Assembly (NCBI GenBank): GCA_021029095.1
Contig: JAJOHG010000087.1
Coordinates: 1-64,000, forward strand
Direction: 5' to 3'
Source: Phellopilus nigrolimitatus
Taxonomy: Eukaryota > Basidiomycota > Agaricomycetes > Hymenochaetales > Hymenochaetaceae
Length of the DNA: 64,000 nt
In this document: positions 1-10,559 of the stretch, one piece after another
Layout: the number at the start of each line of letters is the position of its first letter
How positions within the stretch are numbered: the stretch's first letter is position 1
Translations under genes and position numbers: made by a program
Notes under the pieces: generated by a model
Seen by the model: only the letters and a program-made list of their open reading frames with translations
Told to the model about the DNA's origin: nothing
Database searches by the model: none

Positions 1-902
1 CCCGAACGACGTGCGCGGAATTGATGAAGACAAAGACGACGGCAAAAACAAATTAAAGAAGAATCAGCGGAGCGAAGGACGACGAGAAATATCTTGGATA
101 TGGGCCCGAATGCGAAGCGATGAAGGGGGGGATGCAGAGATTGACGCCGGTACGTACCTATCTGATTTGTTTACCACCGGGCAGCCAGCTCTCCTTCCAT
201 AATGTGGCAGTCCGATGGAGTTCGCCCGTCCAGTACAGTTTGTGGACCGGCTGACTGCAACAGGCTGACAGGCCGGATTGCTGGTCTAAGCCGTGGACGT
301 GTTGACTTAAGTTAATGACCGTTGCTCTAGGAATCCGAGTTGAATGGGCGAAAGCGCAGGCTCGCGCTGAGCGCTGGCAGGAAGAAATCACGCTAGTCGT
401 CGAGGAAATGCGTCGGACGCTCGTGTACTGTGACTGGAAGGCTGGGTGGTGGCGTGAACAAGCTACATTGCGTAGGGTGTCGGAGGACCCTGCATTAGCT
501 GCCGGACTTCAAGCATGTGCAGAAAAGCAAGCCGTCATATGGGAAGGACTCGCGATGTCATTTGCGGCAAGGTGGTACAAGACAGTCACCGCTCGCGGGC
601 ACGCTATCGAATGGCCCCAGCGCTATTGCATCGTGGGCGAAGCAACTCGCTCGATAATGACTACGACAAAAGTACGGACAACCCTCGTACTCGCGCGGAT
701 GCAAGTCGACGAAGCCGAGCAAGAGCGAAGGGCGCCGAGTGAATTGGCAGACAACGAGTTGGAAGCAGAAGCAACGGAGGGACGCGACGTCGCAATAGTC
801 GATGGGGGGGAGAGTATTTTTATTGACGAAGGCAAAGACGATCGCAGGCTGGCGGACTCGCTAGACTCGGATCTCGAAGACGATGTACAAATATCTTTAT
901 AA
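1..902 (+). pseudogene. KDZ transposase, C-terminal part (5' end outside window)
   Basis: Two exons join in frame: 1-149 and 331-902, with a GT-AG intron (GTACGT donor at 150, CTAG acceptor at 330). The frame is open to the window edge. The spliced protein reads SWIWAR...GIRVEWAKAQARAERW...EEMRR, then a Trp-rich CDWKAGWW stretch and an acidic tail. This matches the C-terminal part of the Kyakuja-Dileera-Zisupton (KDZ) transposases common in Agaricomycetes, which move large DNA transposons. The catalytic region would lie left of the window. No stop or frameshift is visible in this part, so it could belong to an intact element. Confidence 0.7.
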
Positions 903-1256
903 TCAAATTTCTTCTAATAAGTTTCTACTAATTTACAAGAGTGCTAAGCATGACAGTAATTTGGACTTGCGGGCAAGCCTGGTTGGTTAATGAGTTAAAT
1001 GAACTTCATGAAAAAAAAGGTAAATCGGCAAGTACCGGAAAATCAAAGTTACTGATTTTGGCTTGCTAATCATCCCAATGTAGACACAAGCATGACGCGT
1101 CATGCTTTTTTTTTTCTCGTAGCCTCACTGTAGCCCTCGCCAGCCCTCGCCTTGTCGCCTTCTCTGTGCCTCCGCCATGAATCCTTACTCCTGTACACGC
1201 AACATTGCGCTTGTCTCCGTCAGTGAACCAAGAAGCAAACAACGGCGAGCTCGCAA
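903..1256. other. Intergenic DNA with a 20-bp palindrome
   Basis: No coding signal is visible. A perfect palindrome (AAGCATGACG and its complement) lies at 1088-1107, followed by a T run. It may be the edge of a small inverted-repeat element. The rest is unremarkable. Confidence 0.4.
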
Positions 1257-1838
1257 GCTTTGCGCCGCTTCGCCGTCGTCTCCGCGCTCCCCACGCTTGT
1301 CCTCGCGCGCGGCCACCGCATCGAGCAGGTCGAGGTGCCTCCCGTTGTCACCGCCGCCGCCGAGCCGCTCCTCAAGACGAAGGAGGCTGTCACGCTCCTC
1401 ACCGCACTCGGTGCGTACGCCGACGTGCAGAAGGTCTACTCCCACAAGCACCGTGCGGGCAAGGGCAAGTTGCGCAACTGCCGCCACTGCCACCGCCGCG
1501 GCCCGCTCATCGCCTACTCCGAGACAACGGCATCGTCAAGGCGTTCCTCAACCTACCCGGCGTCGAGCTCGTCATCTGGAACGAGAGCGCGTTTTCTCGC
1601 CTCAACGAGGTCTTCGGCACGTTCGACACCGCCGTCTAGAAGAAGGACTACTTCCTCCCAACCGCCAAAATCGTGAACCCCGACATTACACGCCTCATCA
1701 CCAGCTCGGAGATCCAGGCCGTCGTATGCCCCGCGGGCCCGAAGATCAACAAGTGCCCCTGGACGCAGCACAAGAACCCGCTTACCAACAAGCTTGTGCT
1801 ATTCCGTCTCAACCCGTACGCGAAGACCTTAACAAGAG
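1257..1838 (+). pseudogene. RPL4: Ribosomal protein L4 (uL4) pseudogene
   Basis: The translation carries the uL4 core LVLARGHRIEQVE, AGKGKLRN, DNGIVKAFLNLPGVE, TAKIVNPDITRL and LFRLNPYAKTL, in the order of eukaryotic uL4, a large-subunit ribosomal protein. It is broken: the N-terminal third is missing, a one-base frameshift lies near 1524, about 20 residues are deleted between LPGVE and LVIW, and an in-frame TAG lies at 1637-1639. Homology stops abruptly after AKTL. No poly-A tail or target duplication was seen, so it is not clear whether it is processed or a DNA fragment. Confidence 0.9.
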
Positions 1839-1844
1839 ACGGCG

Positions 1845-2110
1845 GTTGGACAGGTGGTGAGCGCAGAAATGCGGGACGACACGCAGAAATGCAGGGCAAT
1901 GCGCAGCAGGCGGCGGGGTAAACGGGCGGGGTGAACGGGCCCGAGGGCCCGACGCGATGCGCAGGCCAGGCGGTGGGTGGCGGTGAGCGGGCGAGCGAGT
2001 GCCCGGAGGTGTGCAGTGCGGACAGTGGGTGAACAGGCGCGAGGGACCGACACATCGCGTCGGGCCAGGCGGCGGGTGGCAGTGGGCAGGCGAGCGAGCG
2101 CTCCCCGTCC
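1845..2110. repeat. Degenerate G-rich tandem repeat, unit about 100 bp
   Basis: The segment starting near 1932 (GAACGGGCCCGAGGG...GGCGAGCGAGTGCC) is repeated about 100 bp later near 2032 with scattered differences. A weaker relative of the GTCGGGTGGCAGTGAGC motif occurs near 6415-6435. The region is GC-rich, and its open frames are likely to be meaningless. Confidence 0.55.
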
Positions 2111-2372
2111 CCTCTTAAAATGTATAGCGAGTAGCGTAAATATATACTTTTTGTAGTAATATAGTCAGAATAAATAAACGACGAAAATACAAAAGCAAAG
2201 TCAAAACAAAACAAAAGTAGAGGCCGATGTTGCAGCGACGGCAGTGCGTCGGGATCGCGTCGGCCAGCCGCCCAAAAAAGCAGGGGCGCGATCAAATGGG
2301 ATTGTCGGCAAGCGGTCCTAAATTAGTATAGGTCGGTTTCACATCGGGTTCTCACTTACAGTGCTTATCGCA

Positions 2373-2646
2373 CCAGGTAATCCTAGGGAGGGCGGGCAGT
2401 AGCATTACAAATACACATAATTTCTATAATGGGAAAAGGGCGGCAACACGCGACATTGAGCAACTGCCTGCCACTTTTGGCATAGACCAAGGCCCTGCCG
2501 GAGTGCCGGGGCTGCTGGTAAGAGCCTGCTGCAGCCCAACAGGCCATATAATGAAACTTTAATATTACCATGGTAGGTAACCCCTTCAAAACACGCTAAT
2601 TAGCGTCCAGGTAATTCCAGATTGGTTGGTACGGCTCGTCGGTCAT
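2373..2646. repeat. Dispersed repeat, copy 1
   Basis: The part at about 2582-2646 is found again in reverse complement at about 20547-20600. The shared core is ATTACCTGGACGCTAATTA, followed outward by the relative of GAGCCGTACCAACCAAT. Identity over about 60 bp is high (roughly 85-90% by eye). It sits directly before the SNF5-like and Ca2+-ATPase fragments, so it may be the 5' end of the element that carries them. Confidence 0.55.
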
Positions 2647-2700
2647 AGACACTGACTATGGCCTTTCTTCGAGCTATCACGCAACCATCATCAAGGTATG
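2643..2700 (+). pseudogene. SNF5/SFH1-like remnant (single exon piece)
   Basis: The frame reads VIDTDYGLSSSYHATIIK. The same protein segment (VIDDYGLSSSYHATITK) occurs inside the better preserved SNF5-like fragment on the minus strand near 23.65 kb. SNF5/SFH1 proteins are core subunits of SWI/SNF-RSC chromatin remodellers. Only about 18 codons remain here. It lies upstream of the Ca2+-ATPase pseudogene in the same order as in the other copy. Confidence 0.55.
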
Positions 2701-2999
2701 CTCTGCTTTCGTTAGCTTTGACGTGGAGACACGGGAGATTTAATAATGGTCGGCTTTTACAGTTCGATATCACCGCGAATACAATAAAGCTATGACATCG
2801 AACATGCGGAGACTCCAGCGGAGCAGTTCCCAGAGATCTGCTGCAGTGACGCTGGAGAACTCAAGCAAGTGTCGCATTTTCATTCTTTTCGCAGTAATTT
2901 TCTTACCATTTCCATAGAGCCACCTATACAATACGAGAATAAGGCAGTGCCTCTCTTTTCTTCATCGGGCACCCCTCTGATGAATCAGCGGTATAGGAT

Positions 3000-4655
3000 G
3001 ACGATCTGCGCATGTCCTTCCTGCCATCAATCGCGCCCATTGCGCGCTCCATCGCCCAGATACAGTTGTGCCAGCCGATCATCAACTATCTCAGCGATGG
3101 CGAGCCTGATCAGCTCGACAAGGGCGCGCTCGTTTCCGCCATTCCTACAACGTACTACTCGTTTTTTTTCTTCTTGGCGAAATGAATGGCACGTCATAAT
3201 GTGCAGTGCTCGGGTAGACCCGTGACAATACCCATTGCACACCGGTGCGTTATCCTCCGCGCAGGCCCGACGGCATCCTGCTCGATGTGGCCTCCACTCG
3301 CGCGCGCTTTGGCTCTGGCTCCGGCTCCGGCTCCGTCTCTTTCTCCCCCTCCCGCTTGGCGTCCCCGTCGCACTCGCGGGGACGACGCCTCTTTCCTCAC
3401 CACCCCACCGTCCCCGACGCTCTCCATCCGCTCCACCTCTTCCTCGACGGACCATTACCCGACGTCACTCGCGCTGCGAGATAACCGGCCCGACGTGCAC
3501 ACGGGGCTCACGAGCCTCACACTCCCGCCTAACTCGCCGAACTATGGACACATGTGCAAGAGCCCCTTTGCGTCGACACTCGCCGGCTCCGACGGCAGCA
3601 AGCCATCCAGCCTGATAAGCCCGACGATCGGAAATCCTGACTGCTCGTCTGTCCGTAGTGCAGGGCCATGGCCTGAGTATCGATGGCTACCAGAGCCATT
3701 TGTGACGCACGAGCATCACCATCGCCGTGCCATCTTCTACCGGCGGAGGCGACTGCTGCGGCGACGCGGATGCCTTTTCTTCAAGAAAGCACGGAGAAGG
3801 CCAGAAAAGCAAATCCGACACAGACATGGCAGAAGGAAGGAGGAAGGAGAAGGAGAGAGAGGAGTGGGAACGGCAGATCGTGCCCTGCAGCGACGAGCCG
3901 GTGCGGAGGCGGATATGGGTCCGTTCCCTGCGCAGCTCAGCACACTCGCGCTCGCGTAGCTTGTCGAGCCAAAGAGTCTGCATGTGCTCGAGGCACTCGG
4001 CGGCATCAACGGGCTGTTTCGCTCAGGTGCGCGCCGCGGACTGTCCAATCTACGGTCTTCGAATAGGGCAGAGCCCGGCGGTGGGAAAGGCTGAAATGGA
4101 AGCGGCAACGGCGCACTCCTCGCATTCTCCAATGCGGAATCGGGGGCGCACGCTCGCACGCGGACAGCCAGTGCGCGTACGGGCAGAACGTGCTCCGCGC
4201 CCGCGGCAGCAAGACGCTGCTGCTGTTTATGTGGCTAAGGTGCTCGTGCTGCTGTGGCCGTCGTCTCACTCGCGCCTATCGATTGGATTGAAGGTGCGCA
4301 CGGCTTATAGTTCAAATGAGGAAAGGATGCTTATTTTTTTGTGAAGGCGTGGCAATTATGGTTGCGATTGTCATCATATTTTGTCGTTGGCTCGATGAAC
4401 GACTGGCAGAAGGAGAAGCAGTTCAAGAAGCTGGACGAAAAAAAGGGGTTTATCCGCGACAGTGCTGAGAAAGTCATTAACGTGAAGGTGCGTGTCCATT
4501 AAATCATATTATTTTGTTTTTGCTGATTTTCTGCAAAAATGTTGTTAAGACGTGGCTACTGCTAGTAGAGCCGGAGGAGGGCGTCCCGTGCGACGGCGGT
4601 TTTCTTACAGGGAACAATGTCGTCCGTCAAGAGCTACAACGGGCGGATCATTGTG
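3000..4655 (+). pseudogene. Plasma-membrane-type Ca2+-ATPase (P2B) pseudogene, 5' part
   Basis: Recognisable pieces in order are a Ser/Pro-rich N-terminus (FLTTPPSPTLSIRS, LALRDN), LVEPKSLHVLEALGGINGLF, YGQNVL, GVAIMVAIVII, then GSMNDWQKEKQFKKLDEKK and EPEEGVPCDGGFLTGNNV. The NDWQKEKQF motif in the first cytosolic loop is characteristic of calcium pumps of the PMC1/PMCA family. Several frameshifts and stops (for example after STLALA near 3960) separate the pieces. A likely intron begins at the GTGCGT near 4487. The pump stops after the actuator region; the phosphorylation and nucleotide-binding domains are absent. An inverted second copy lies at 22.3-23.3 kb. Confidence 0.75.
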
Positions 4656-5300
4656 GGTAAGCGCGTGCTTTTAACGACTTGTCTTCGAGATCCGCTGGGC
4701 TATATTCGTCTTCGGGCGACCCTCGTGACAGCAATAGAGAGCTCGACTTTGGCTCTGGAGCGTTACAGGTCTTTTTCCCAACACGCCCACAGTCCGACGC
4801 GCGGCTTTCGGACAGGGAGCAGGACGCACTTGTCCCTCGCTTCCATACGCTGTCGGCCTCAGACCCCGATCATGCTGTGCGCCCAGGTTTTGAGAAGTGC
4901 GGCGCCGCGATTGCAGTTCGTGCGAACTGCTTCGTGCTCAAGTATCGTTCTGTACGTTACACAGCCATGATTGCCTCCAATGTGGTCTTTACGGCTGTTC
5001 GTAAGTCACTTACATGCGCTGCCATTCTCGTCCTTACGGACGGCGGGCGCAAGGATTTCAAGGAATCCTTGGACCCGGGGTTGCGTGGCATCCTTGATGC
5101 GGTTCCTGGCCATGTGCCGGGCGGGCGGGATGCAAACCGACCACGCACTCCCGCCGCTGCTTTTTGTGCGGCTCCCACCCATGAGACCTGTTGTGTACCA
5201 TGGCGACCGATGTAATCGAGAAGGAGATTAAGACGCTTCCTGGGCACCTGAACACCATCCTCATGTCGCGGTTCACTCACCATTCAAGCCTATGGCGCGC
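4656..5300 (+). pseudogene. Argonaute-like fragments (N domain joined to linker/Mid), heavily deleted
   Basis: The frame cont­aining RPGFEKCGAAIAVRANCFVL resembles the start of the Argonaute N domain. It is followed without the PAZ region by ILVLTDGGRKDF, which parallels ILVLANGGHENF in the Argonaute pseudogene at 30.3-31.5 kb. The end (about 5240-5440) also aligns with the end of that pseudogene. The stretch 4656-4850 is not identified. Argonautes are small-RNA guided slicers; this copy cannot be functional. The assignment rests on short motifs and on the parallel with the other copy. Confidence 0.45.
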
Positions 5301-5445
5301 TACTAGTATCAGCTTAGTAACTCATCCAAAAACAACCCCGTTTACATAGTTTTTGTTTCCCATTCGTCTACAAAGCACCTGTTGCGCTATATACTAAAAA
5401 AATGGGCAAGGATTATCAAGAATTTTAACTTACCATACTATATTG
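5300..5445 (+). repeat. Shared element terminus, copy 1
   Basis: The sequence CATCCAAAAACAACCCCGTTTACATAG...CTATATACTAAA...AATGGGCAAGG aligns with 31530-31690, where it also follows an Argonaute fragment. The last part also resembles the minus-strand sequence ending near 34100. It is read as the 3' end of a gene-carrying mobile element. Confidence 0.5.
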
Positions 5446-5659
5446 GTACGAGTAAATGCTTCCGGATCTCTAGGTTATTTTGTACAGTCCTTCCATTTGC
5501 TTCCCAGTCAATGAGCTATTTCTTATGGGCCTTCCATATGCTTCCTGAGCTGACAAGCTACATACTACACAGCTACAAGGAGCTACAGACTCCTACAGTG
5601 CTATAAGTGCCTATGCACTTTGTGCAATTGACGCTACAGACACTACACAGTGCTACAGT
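5446..5659. other. CTACA-rich spacer
   Basis: No gene is recognised. From 5550 to 5660 the pentamer CTACA/GCTACA recurs many times in a loose array. Nothing else stands out. Confidence 0.4.
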
Positions 5660-5982
5660 GCAATGCAGGAAATACATTTTCCTGATGAGGCGAGTTCACT
5701 ATGGAGTACAAGGTTGGTCCTCTCAGCCTGTCCTTTTGTGCCACCCATCTTTCTAACTCACCTTCTCTTCCAGACGCATGCACCTGTGCTCCCGCAAAAC
5801 CAGAAGGAGCTCAAGGAGGTGTACAGGAAGACGCGTCCGCAGAAGAAGTAAATTCGGGAGCTAGGAACTTATGAGAAACAAAATTATACGCTTCTCGCAG
5901 CACTCATTCTATCCTCGAAGTTCTTGCAAGGCCGATGCTACTCGAACCGCATGTGGGCCAAACTCTCCGGGCTCCCAGGTGC
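5660..5982 (+). pseudogene. Cyclin-like fragment (fungal PCL-type)
   Basis: The frame reads LRELGTYEKQNYTLLAALILSSKFLQGRCYSNRMWAKLSGLPG (shown here as motifs TLLAALILSSKF and CYSNRMWAKLSGLPG), resembling the helix that ends the first cyclin fold in fungal PHO80/PCL-like cyclins, which bind cyclin-dependent kinases. An in-frame TAA interrupts it at about 5849, and a GTGCTC donor-like site follows LPG at about 5980. The fragment lies about 35 bp from the hAT end at 6015-6220, so it may be cargo of that element. Confidence 0.45.
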
Positions 5983-6014
5983 TCCCATGTTTTCTTTCAT
6001 TTTCAACATTATAA

Positions 6015-6220
6015 TAAGTGTACATAATGCTGCAAAAACCCGTCAGGACCCGTGAACTAACCGTCGACCCGCTTGACCTGCACCCGCGGGTTTCTGAGGA
6101 CCCGCGGATCCGTGTCCCAACGGATACAGGTCAAGATGGGTCCGGGTCTAGGATTTTTCGTCACGGGTGACCCGCCAACGGGTCCGGTTCAACCCGCGTG
6201 TGGACTCGTGGTGAGCCCTA
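6015..6220 (+). mobile_element. hAT-like element, right end only (copy D)
   Basis: About 200 bp rich in ACCCG/CGGGT ends with GGACTCGTGGTGAGCCCTA. It aligns along its whole length with the right end at 8155-8360. Its outermost bases are a mutated form of the 18-bp terminal repeat of elements A and B. No left partner was found, so the target duplication (expected GCGTGGAC at 6221-6228) cannot be confirmed. Confidence 0.7.
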
Positions 6221-6580
6221 GCGTGGACGCGGCACGCGGCGTGGTCGAGAGCCTCGCGGCGATCCTCGCGCTCTCGGCGCGCGTGTGTTCTGCGAGGTAT
6301 AGCTAATAATAATATTTTATTTTTCGTACATAATACAAAAAAATTATGTAAGGGAAAATGTGATGAACAAAAAAAAGGCAATGGGTGCAGCGTCGGGCTG
6401 ATTAGTAAGAAGGCGGGAGTCGGGTGGCAGTGAGCACAGAAGCCGAGGGCGGAGCACACATCAACAGCACATTATATAACAATAATGACAAATTCTACCC
6501 AAATAGGAGGGTTCCGGCCCATTCCTAGAGGCTGCCTGTAATTACATTATTTAAAAACAGCTCAGACAAGTTGTACAAAT
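6221..6580. other. Spacer, no gene recognised
   Basis: The first 80 bp are GC-rich and open in one plus frame (ARGVVESLAAILALSARV), possibly a tiny gene fragment. The rest is AT-rich and repetitive, with a short segment related to 2130-2290. Confidence 0.3.
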
Positions 6581-6960
6581 TAGTGTATGATTTTGAAAAA
6601 AGGTATACACTACTTTTGAATATAGCCTGAGCCGGTTCTACAAAACCAAGCTATTATTTAAAAACAGCACAGACAGGTTATACAAATCCGAGCCTTTGCT
6701 TGAAAATAGACCTGTATGATTTTGACAAAAGATATACACTATTTTCAATATAGCCTGAGCCAGTTCTACAAGACCATGCTATAATTTGAAAACAGACCTG
6801 TATGATTTTGAAAACAGGTATATACTGTTTTGAATATAGTCTGAGTCGATTCTAGAAGACCATGCTATTATTTGAAAACAGACCTGTATGATTTTGAAAA
6901 CAGGTATATACTGTTTTGAATATAGCCTGAGTCGATTCTAAAAGACCATGCTAAGTTTAT
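6580..6960. repeat. 86-bp tandem repeat
   Basis: The start word TGTATGATTTTG recurs at 6584, 6713, 6799 and 6885. The last two intervals are exactly 86 bp and the first is 129 bp (one and a half units). The two most similar units differ at only a few positions. The unit is AT-rich and non-coding. Confidence 0.85.
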
Positions 6961-7179
6961 AGACAAAGCTACACCATTATTAAAATATACAATATGCTCA
7001 CAATATATGCATGCAAAATTCTAGAACTCACACTATGCAAGTTTCAAAAAAGAACACACATTTTATACAAACTCGTGTTTGAATTGTGTTAAACTATGCT
7101 AGATATGATATACAAAAAGTACAGGAATAAAGACAACAGTATCTACACACCAAATGCCTAGGAATTCTTATAATTATAG
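6961..7179. other. AT-rich spacer before the hAT transposase relic
   Basis: There is no coding signal. It may be former hAT internal or intron sequence, since the transposase frame starts abruptly at about 7180. Confidence 0.3.
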
Positions 7180-8111
7180 TAATCACTGCCCTATATTCAA
7201 AGCCTTTTCTACGTGCAACGCAAAGAATTTCAGAGTCGACGACTCCCCTTCTTCACGAGGTCATCCCTCTGATTGACGCGCTCTCGTCAATGCTCAATAC
7301 GGCTATTATGAACAAGATGCACCATCCTCTAGTCCGCGCTGCGACCTCGCGAGGCCGCGAAGTCCTCAACAAATATTACGCTAAATCTGACGAGTCAGTC
7401 ATGTATCGTATGGCAATGAGTAAGCTGTTCGTCTCCTATCTTAGTTATTATTATTATTATTTATTATACTTTTTTGCAGTGCTTCATCCACGCTTCAAGA
7501 CAGCCTACTTCGAGAAGCAGAATTGGCTGCCTGAGTGGATTTCCGCAGCGAAGGGAGTGCTCTTAGAGCAATGGGACGAGAACTACAAACCTATGGTCAT
7601 CGGAGATGAAGAGCCCGCTGCCGACGACACTACGATCAATGAAACTGACTTATTCTCGAATATCGACAATTGGGGTAAAAACGGAGACTCACAGACCAAG
7701 CTTAGTGACTACCTTCACAGTCCTATTGTTTCTTCGTGTAAAGATCCTATTGCGTACTGGGCACCCATCGCTAATACCGGAGATGCATTTGCTCGCATGG
7801 CATTAGATTTTCTTTCCGCTCCAGGTACAATCTTTCTTTCTTATCTATTTCTTTCTTATTTATTGAGTTCTTTAATCTTAGCGACGTCCGTTGATGTTGA
7901 ACGTTCGTTCTCGCGAGGGACACTGACAGTTTCTAAGTACAGGCATGCTCTTTCGGATGAGTCGACTTGTGCGCAGGTGGTCCTTGGCTCGTGGTCTCGA
8001 ATATCAGGTGCAATAGTGGAAACTGACATCATTGAAGCCTTCGACGAAAATCCAAAATGTGTCAAGACAAAGGAGAAGGATGGGGATAAAGACGTAGAGG
8101 CGGAGGGTTAG
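7180..8111 (+). pseudogene. hAT transposase, C-terminal half
   Basis: The frame runs ATQRISESTTPLLHEVIPLI, KYYAKSDESVMYRMAM, LHPRFKTAYF and, at the end, the hAT dimerisation motif TSVDVERSFSRGTLTVSKYRHALSDES (given in part). Two introns are clear: GTAAGC (about 7418) to TTGCAG (about 7480), and GTACAA (about 7825) to TCTTAG (about 7880); both restore the frame. The N-terminal BED zinc finger and the first catalytic residues are missing. It lies 45 bp from a right end of the same hAT family, so it is the best candidate for a former source of transposase for elements A and B. Confidence 0.85.
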
Positions 8112-8154
8112 CTCGTAGAGCTTTTTTGTGTAGTTTGTCTATTCAATTTTTACA

Positions 8155-8360
8155 AGTGATGCATAATGGTACGAAAACCCGTGAAGATCCGTATACTAAC
8201 CCGCTGACCCGCTTGACCTGTACCCACGGGTTTCTGAGGACCCGCAGATCCGAGTCTCTACGGGTCCAGGTCAAGCCGGGTCCAGGTCAAAGATTTTTCG
8301 TTGCGGGTGACCCGCCAACGGGTCCGGGTCAACCCACGGGTGGACTCGTGGTATGCCCTA
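8155..8360 (+). mobile_element. hAT-like element, right end (copy C)
   Basis: The ACCCG-rich subterminal region ends GGACTCGTGGTATGCCCTA, the exact 18-bp terminal repeat of element A. The next eight bases are AAGCCCGG, inside the Gypsy pol frame, which stops abruptly here. The transposase relic lies just inside this end. No left end with AAGCCCGG was found, so the element is truncated on its left. Confidence 0.8.
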
Positions 8361-9481
8361 AAGCCCGGGGTGAGTTCTATAGCGTGATCCCACGGGCGTC
8401 GTTCTGGTAGCTGGTCAAAATCAGATTGATCGAAGACATCTTTGAACTCAGTCACATAATCTGGGGTCGAGTCCACAAGTGTCTCAGTCGAATCCGACCA
8501 TCGCCTCATTTTTTGAGCATGTGAGGAGACGTATTGGTCCCAGTCGAATGCGAAGAGCCTTTCTCCTTCCTCCATAACTAGTTCAGGTTCCTGGTCATCA
8601 TCAGGGTCGGCATCAATGTCCAAGAGGTCGGCTACATATCCGCATGCATCTGGGCATCTATCAAATGTGATTGTTGATTTCTGCCAATCAATGCTTGGGT
8701 TGTGGAGTTTCAGCCACTCGTGCCCTATGAACAATTCTGTCTTCCCTAAATCTGTGACTGCGAAGGTGATGCGTTCTGCATGATCTCGGATTATCATTCG
8801 CATCTCCACCGTCTCTGTGATCGATCCTTCCTTGTTCAGGGTACCATCGGCGTTATAGACTGGGATTGGAATTGGTGTGTTTTGGGTCCGAATCCCATTC
8901 TTTTGTACAAAGGTTCGATCAATACATGAGCCGGTGCAGCCGCTGTCAAGTAGAGCTTCAACATTAAACCATGAACCAGTGTCTGTTGCCTGCAGGGAAA
9001 CCGCGACATTCAACTGCTGTCCGCGGGATCCCCTGATAAACCTTTTAGGGCCCCTCAGCCCTCTAACCGCTTTCACCGCCTCCTCATCTTCTAGCGCAAT
9101 GATCTGACGTACAGTCTCTTCATTCGCTTCCTTCTGCCTCTTCTCATGCATCCACACTCGCAACGTTGTTAGGGCATTTTCGAGTTTGTCATCCTTTAGG
9201 CGCCTTACCACCCATGGTGCAGTAAAGGGGATGGCTCGTGCCTTTGGAGACTCGTTTTTTACGGTTTTGGGTTTGGTTTCATAAACACTATTATTTGAAG
9301 AAGAAAGTGAAATATCCGCTGTATCAACAGACGGCAAGCTATTTACAGTTTCTGTTTTTGCGTTCTCGTTGTTTTTTATTTTTTGTGTGCTTTTTTCGTT
9401 TTTTGGAGAAGTAGGAAAACTATTTTTACAACTATCTACAGTGACCGTGTCCGAAACCGAAACCGAACCTTCCCCAGGAAG
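8361..9481 (-). pseudogene. Gypsy pol, protease domain and start of RT
   Basis: The frame opens with a Ser/Thr-rich linker, then has ALLDSGCTGSCID, the active-site motif of retropepsins (Asp-Ser-Gly), and the later IGHEWL loop. It ends with DVFDQSDFDQLPERRPWDHAIELTPG, which normally leads straight into the RT fingers. The frame is open for about 370 codons and then runs into the hAT end at 8360. The protease would cut the Gag-Pol polyprotein in the retroelement particle. It is joined to gag across element A in the -1 frame. Confidence 0.85.
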
Positions 9482-9889
9482 TAGGGCATACCACGAGTCC
9501 CTAGAACTCGTGGGTACCCGTGACCCGACCTGGACTACAGATCCGTATTCACGGATCACCCGTACACGGGTGAACCGTGGGAAACGGTTTGTCGCGGGTC
9601 CGGGTTGAGAATTCTCGATTTTTAATACCCGTGGGTAGTTCACAGGTCTGAGGAGGCAGTTCGTTCATTTTTATGTTATATTTATGTATGCATGGAAATA
9701 CAATTTGAATCAGCAATGACCCCAACGCACATAAGCACATAAGCACAAAAGCAATATGGATTGACATGGTACACGCGGGCATATGCGCCGCGCAGGTTGC
9801 ACCCTCCTCCCCAGAGTTGGTGTCGAAGACGCACTCGATCGTGCTCGACTCCGCAGTGCGTCCGGCGCAGGGGCACGACGAGGTGTATG

Positions 9890-10297
9890 AGTACAAGGGA
9901 AGCTCGCATCGCCAGGAATTGCGAAGCTGTCGATGGCGAGCGTGTTGAGGGTCTTGAATGCCTTGATCTGGGCCGGCACGGTGCACGCGGAACTGATTTT
10001 GGCGAGGCAGTCGGAGACAAAAAGAATGAGGACGATGAGGACACGGTCAGAGAGTCCCTTGATCTCGAAGTTGCGGAAAAGCGAGTTGGCGCAGAAGAGA
10101 TCGAGTGTCTCGTCAAAAACGTCGGCCTCACTGGCATCCGCTGGTAGTCTCGGGTCGGTTATATTTGTGCAAACAGCATGTAGAGACGCACCTATTGGCG
10201 CGGGTCCGCGAACCTTTGTCCTGATGGGGAGAATGGACACGTTGTCGACCTGATGGACGTCGGGGAGCTCATTGAAGGATGAGTGGTACGCCTGCAC
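9890..10297 (-). pseudogene. ARC18: ARP2/3 complex subunit 3 (ARPC3, p21-Arc) fragment
   Basis: The frame reads AYHSSFNELPDVHQVDNVSILPIRT, RGPAPIG, then DLFCANSLFRNFEIKG, LIVLILFVSDCLAKI and LNTLAIDSFAIPGDASFP (in pieces), following ARPC3, a subunit of the actin-nucleating ARP2/3 complex. A likely intron (GTGCGT...CCAG) lies after RGPAPI, so the source was genomic DNA. The start codon is GTG instead of ATG, and homology is lost after about residue 115, where the rest of the protein should follow. It is inside element A and is surely not functional. Confidence 0.85.
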
Positions 10298-10559
10298 GCT
10301 GTGCTAGACGACCACGCCTGCAGGCTTGCGCCGCCTTGTACACGATGTTCACGCCGAGTGCGAGGTCGAACGCACCCAGCTCAGCCAGTACGTGGAGCCT
10401 GCGCCCCTCCGCTGCAGGGCACTCGGGGATCCCGAATAGCGCGGGCGCGCCGGCGAGTGACTCCGCGAGGACGCGCGCGCCGATGCTAGCGTAGTCGACG
10501 TTCTCGAGCGGCACATTTACGAGGCGCACCGCAACCGTGCCGAACGCGAACGTGCGCAC
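10272..10559 (-). pseudogene. Unrecognised gene fragment in element A
   Basis: This is an open frame with protein-like composition (TVAVRLVNVPLENVDYASIG, LFGIPECPAAEGRRLHVLAE, LGAFDLALGVNIVYKAAQ). It has a mixed hydrophobic/charged pattern unlike the low-complexity frames around it. I do not recognise the family. It lies directly upstream of the ARPC3 piece on the same strand and slightly overlaps it, so the two were probably captured separately and joined. Confidence 0.4.

Noticed and set aside
1177..1860. 227-aa Arg/Ser-rich plus-strand ORF
   Set aside because: It is an out-of-frame reading of the RPL4 pseudogene; GC-rich DNA leaves all frames open.
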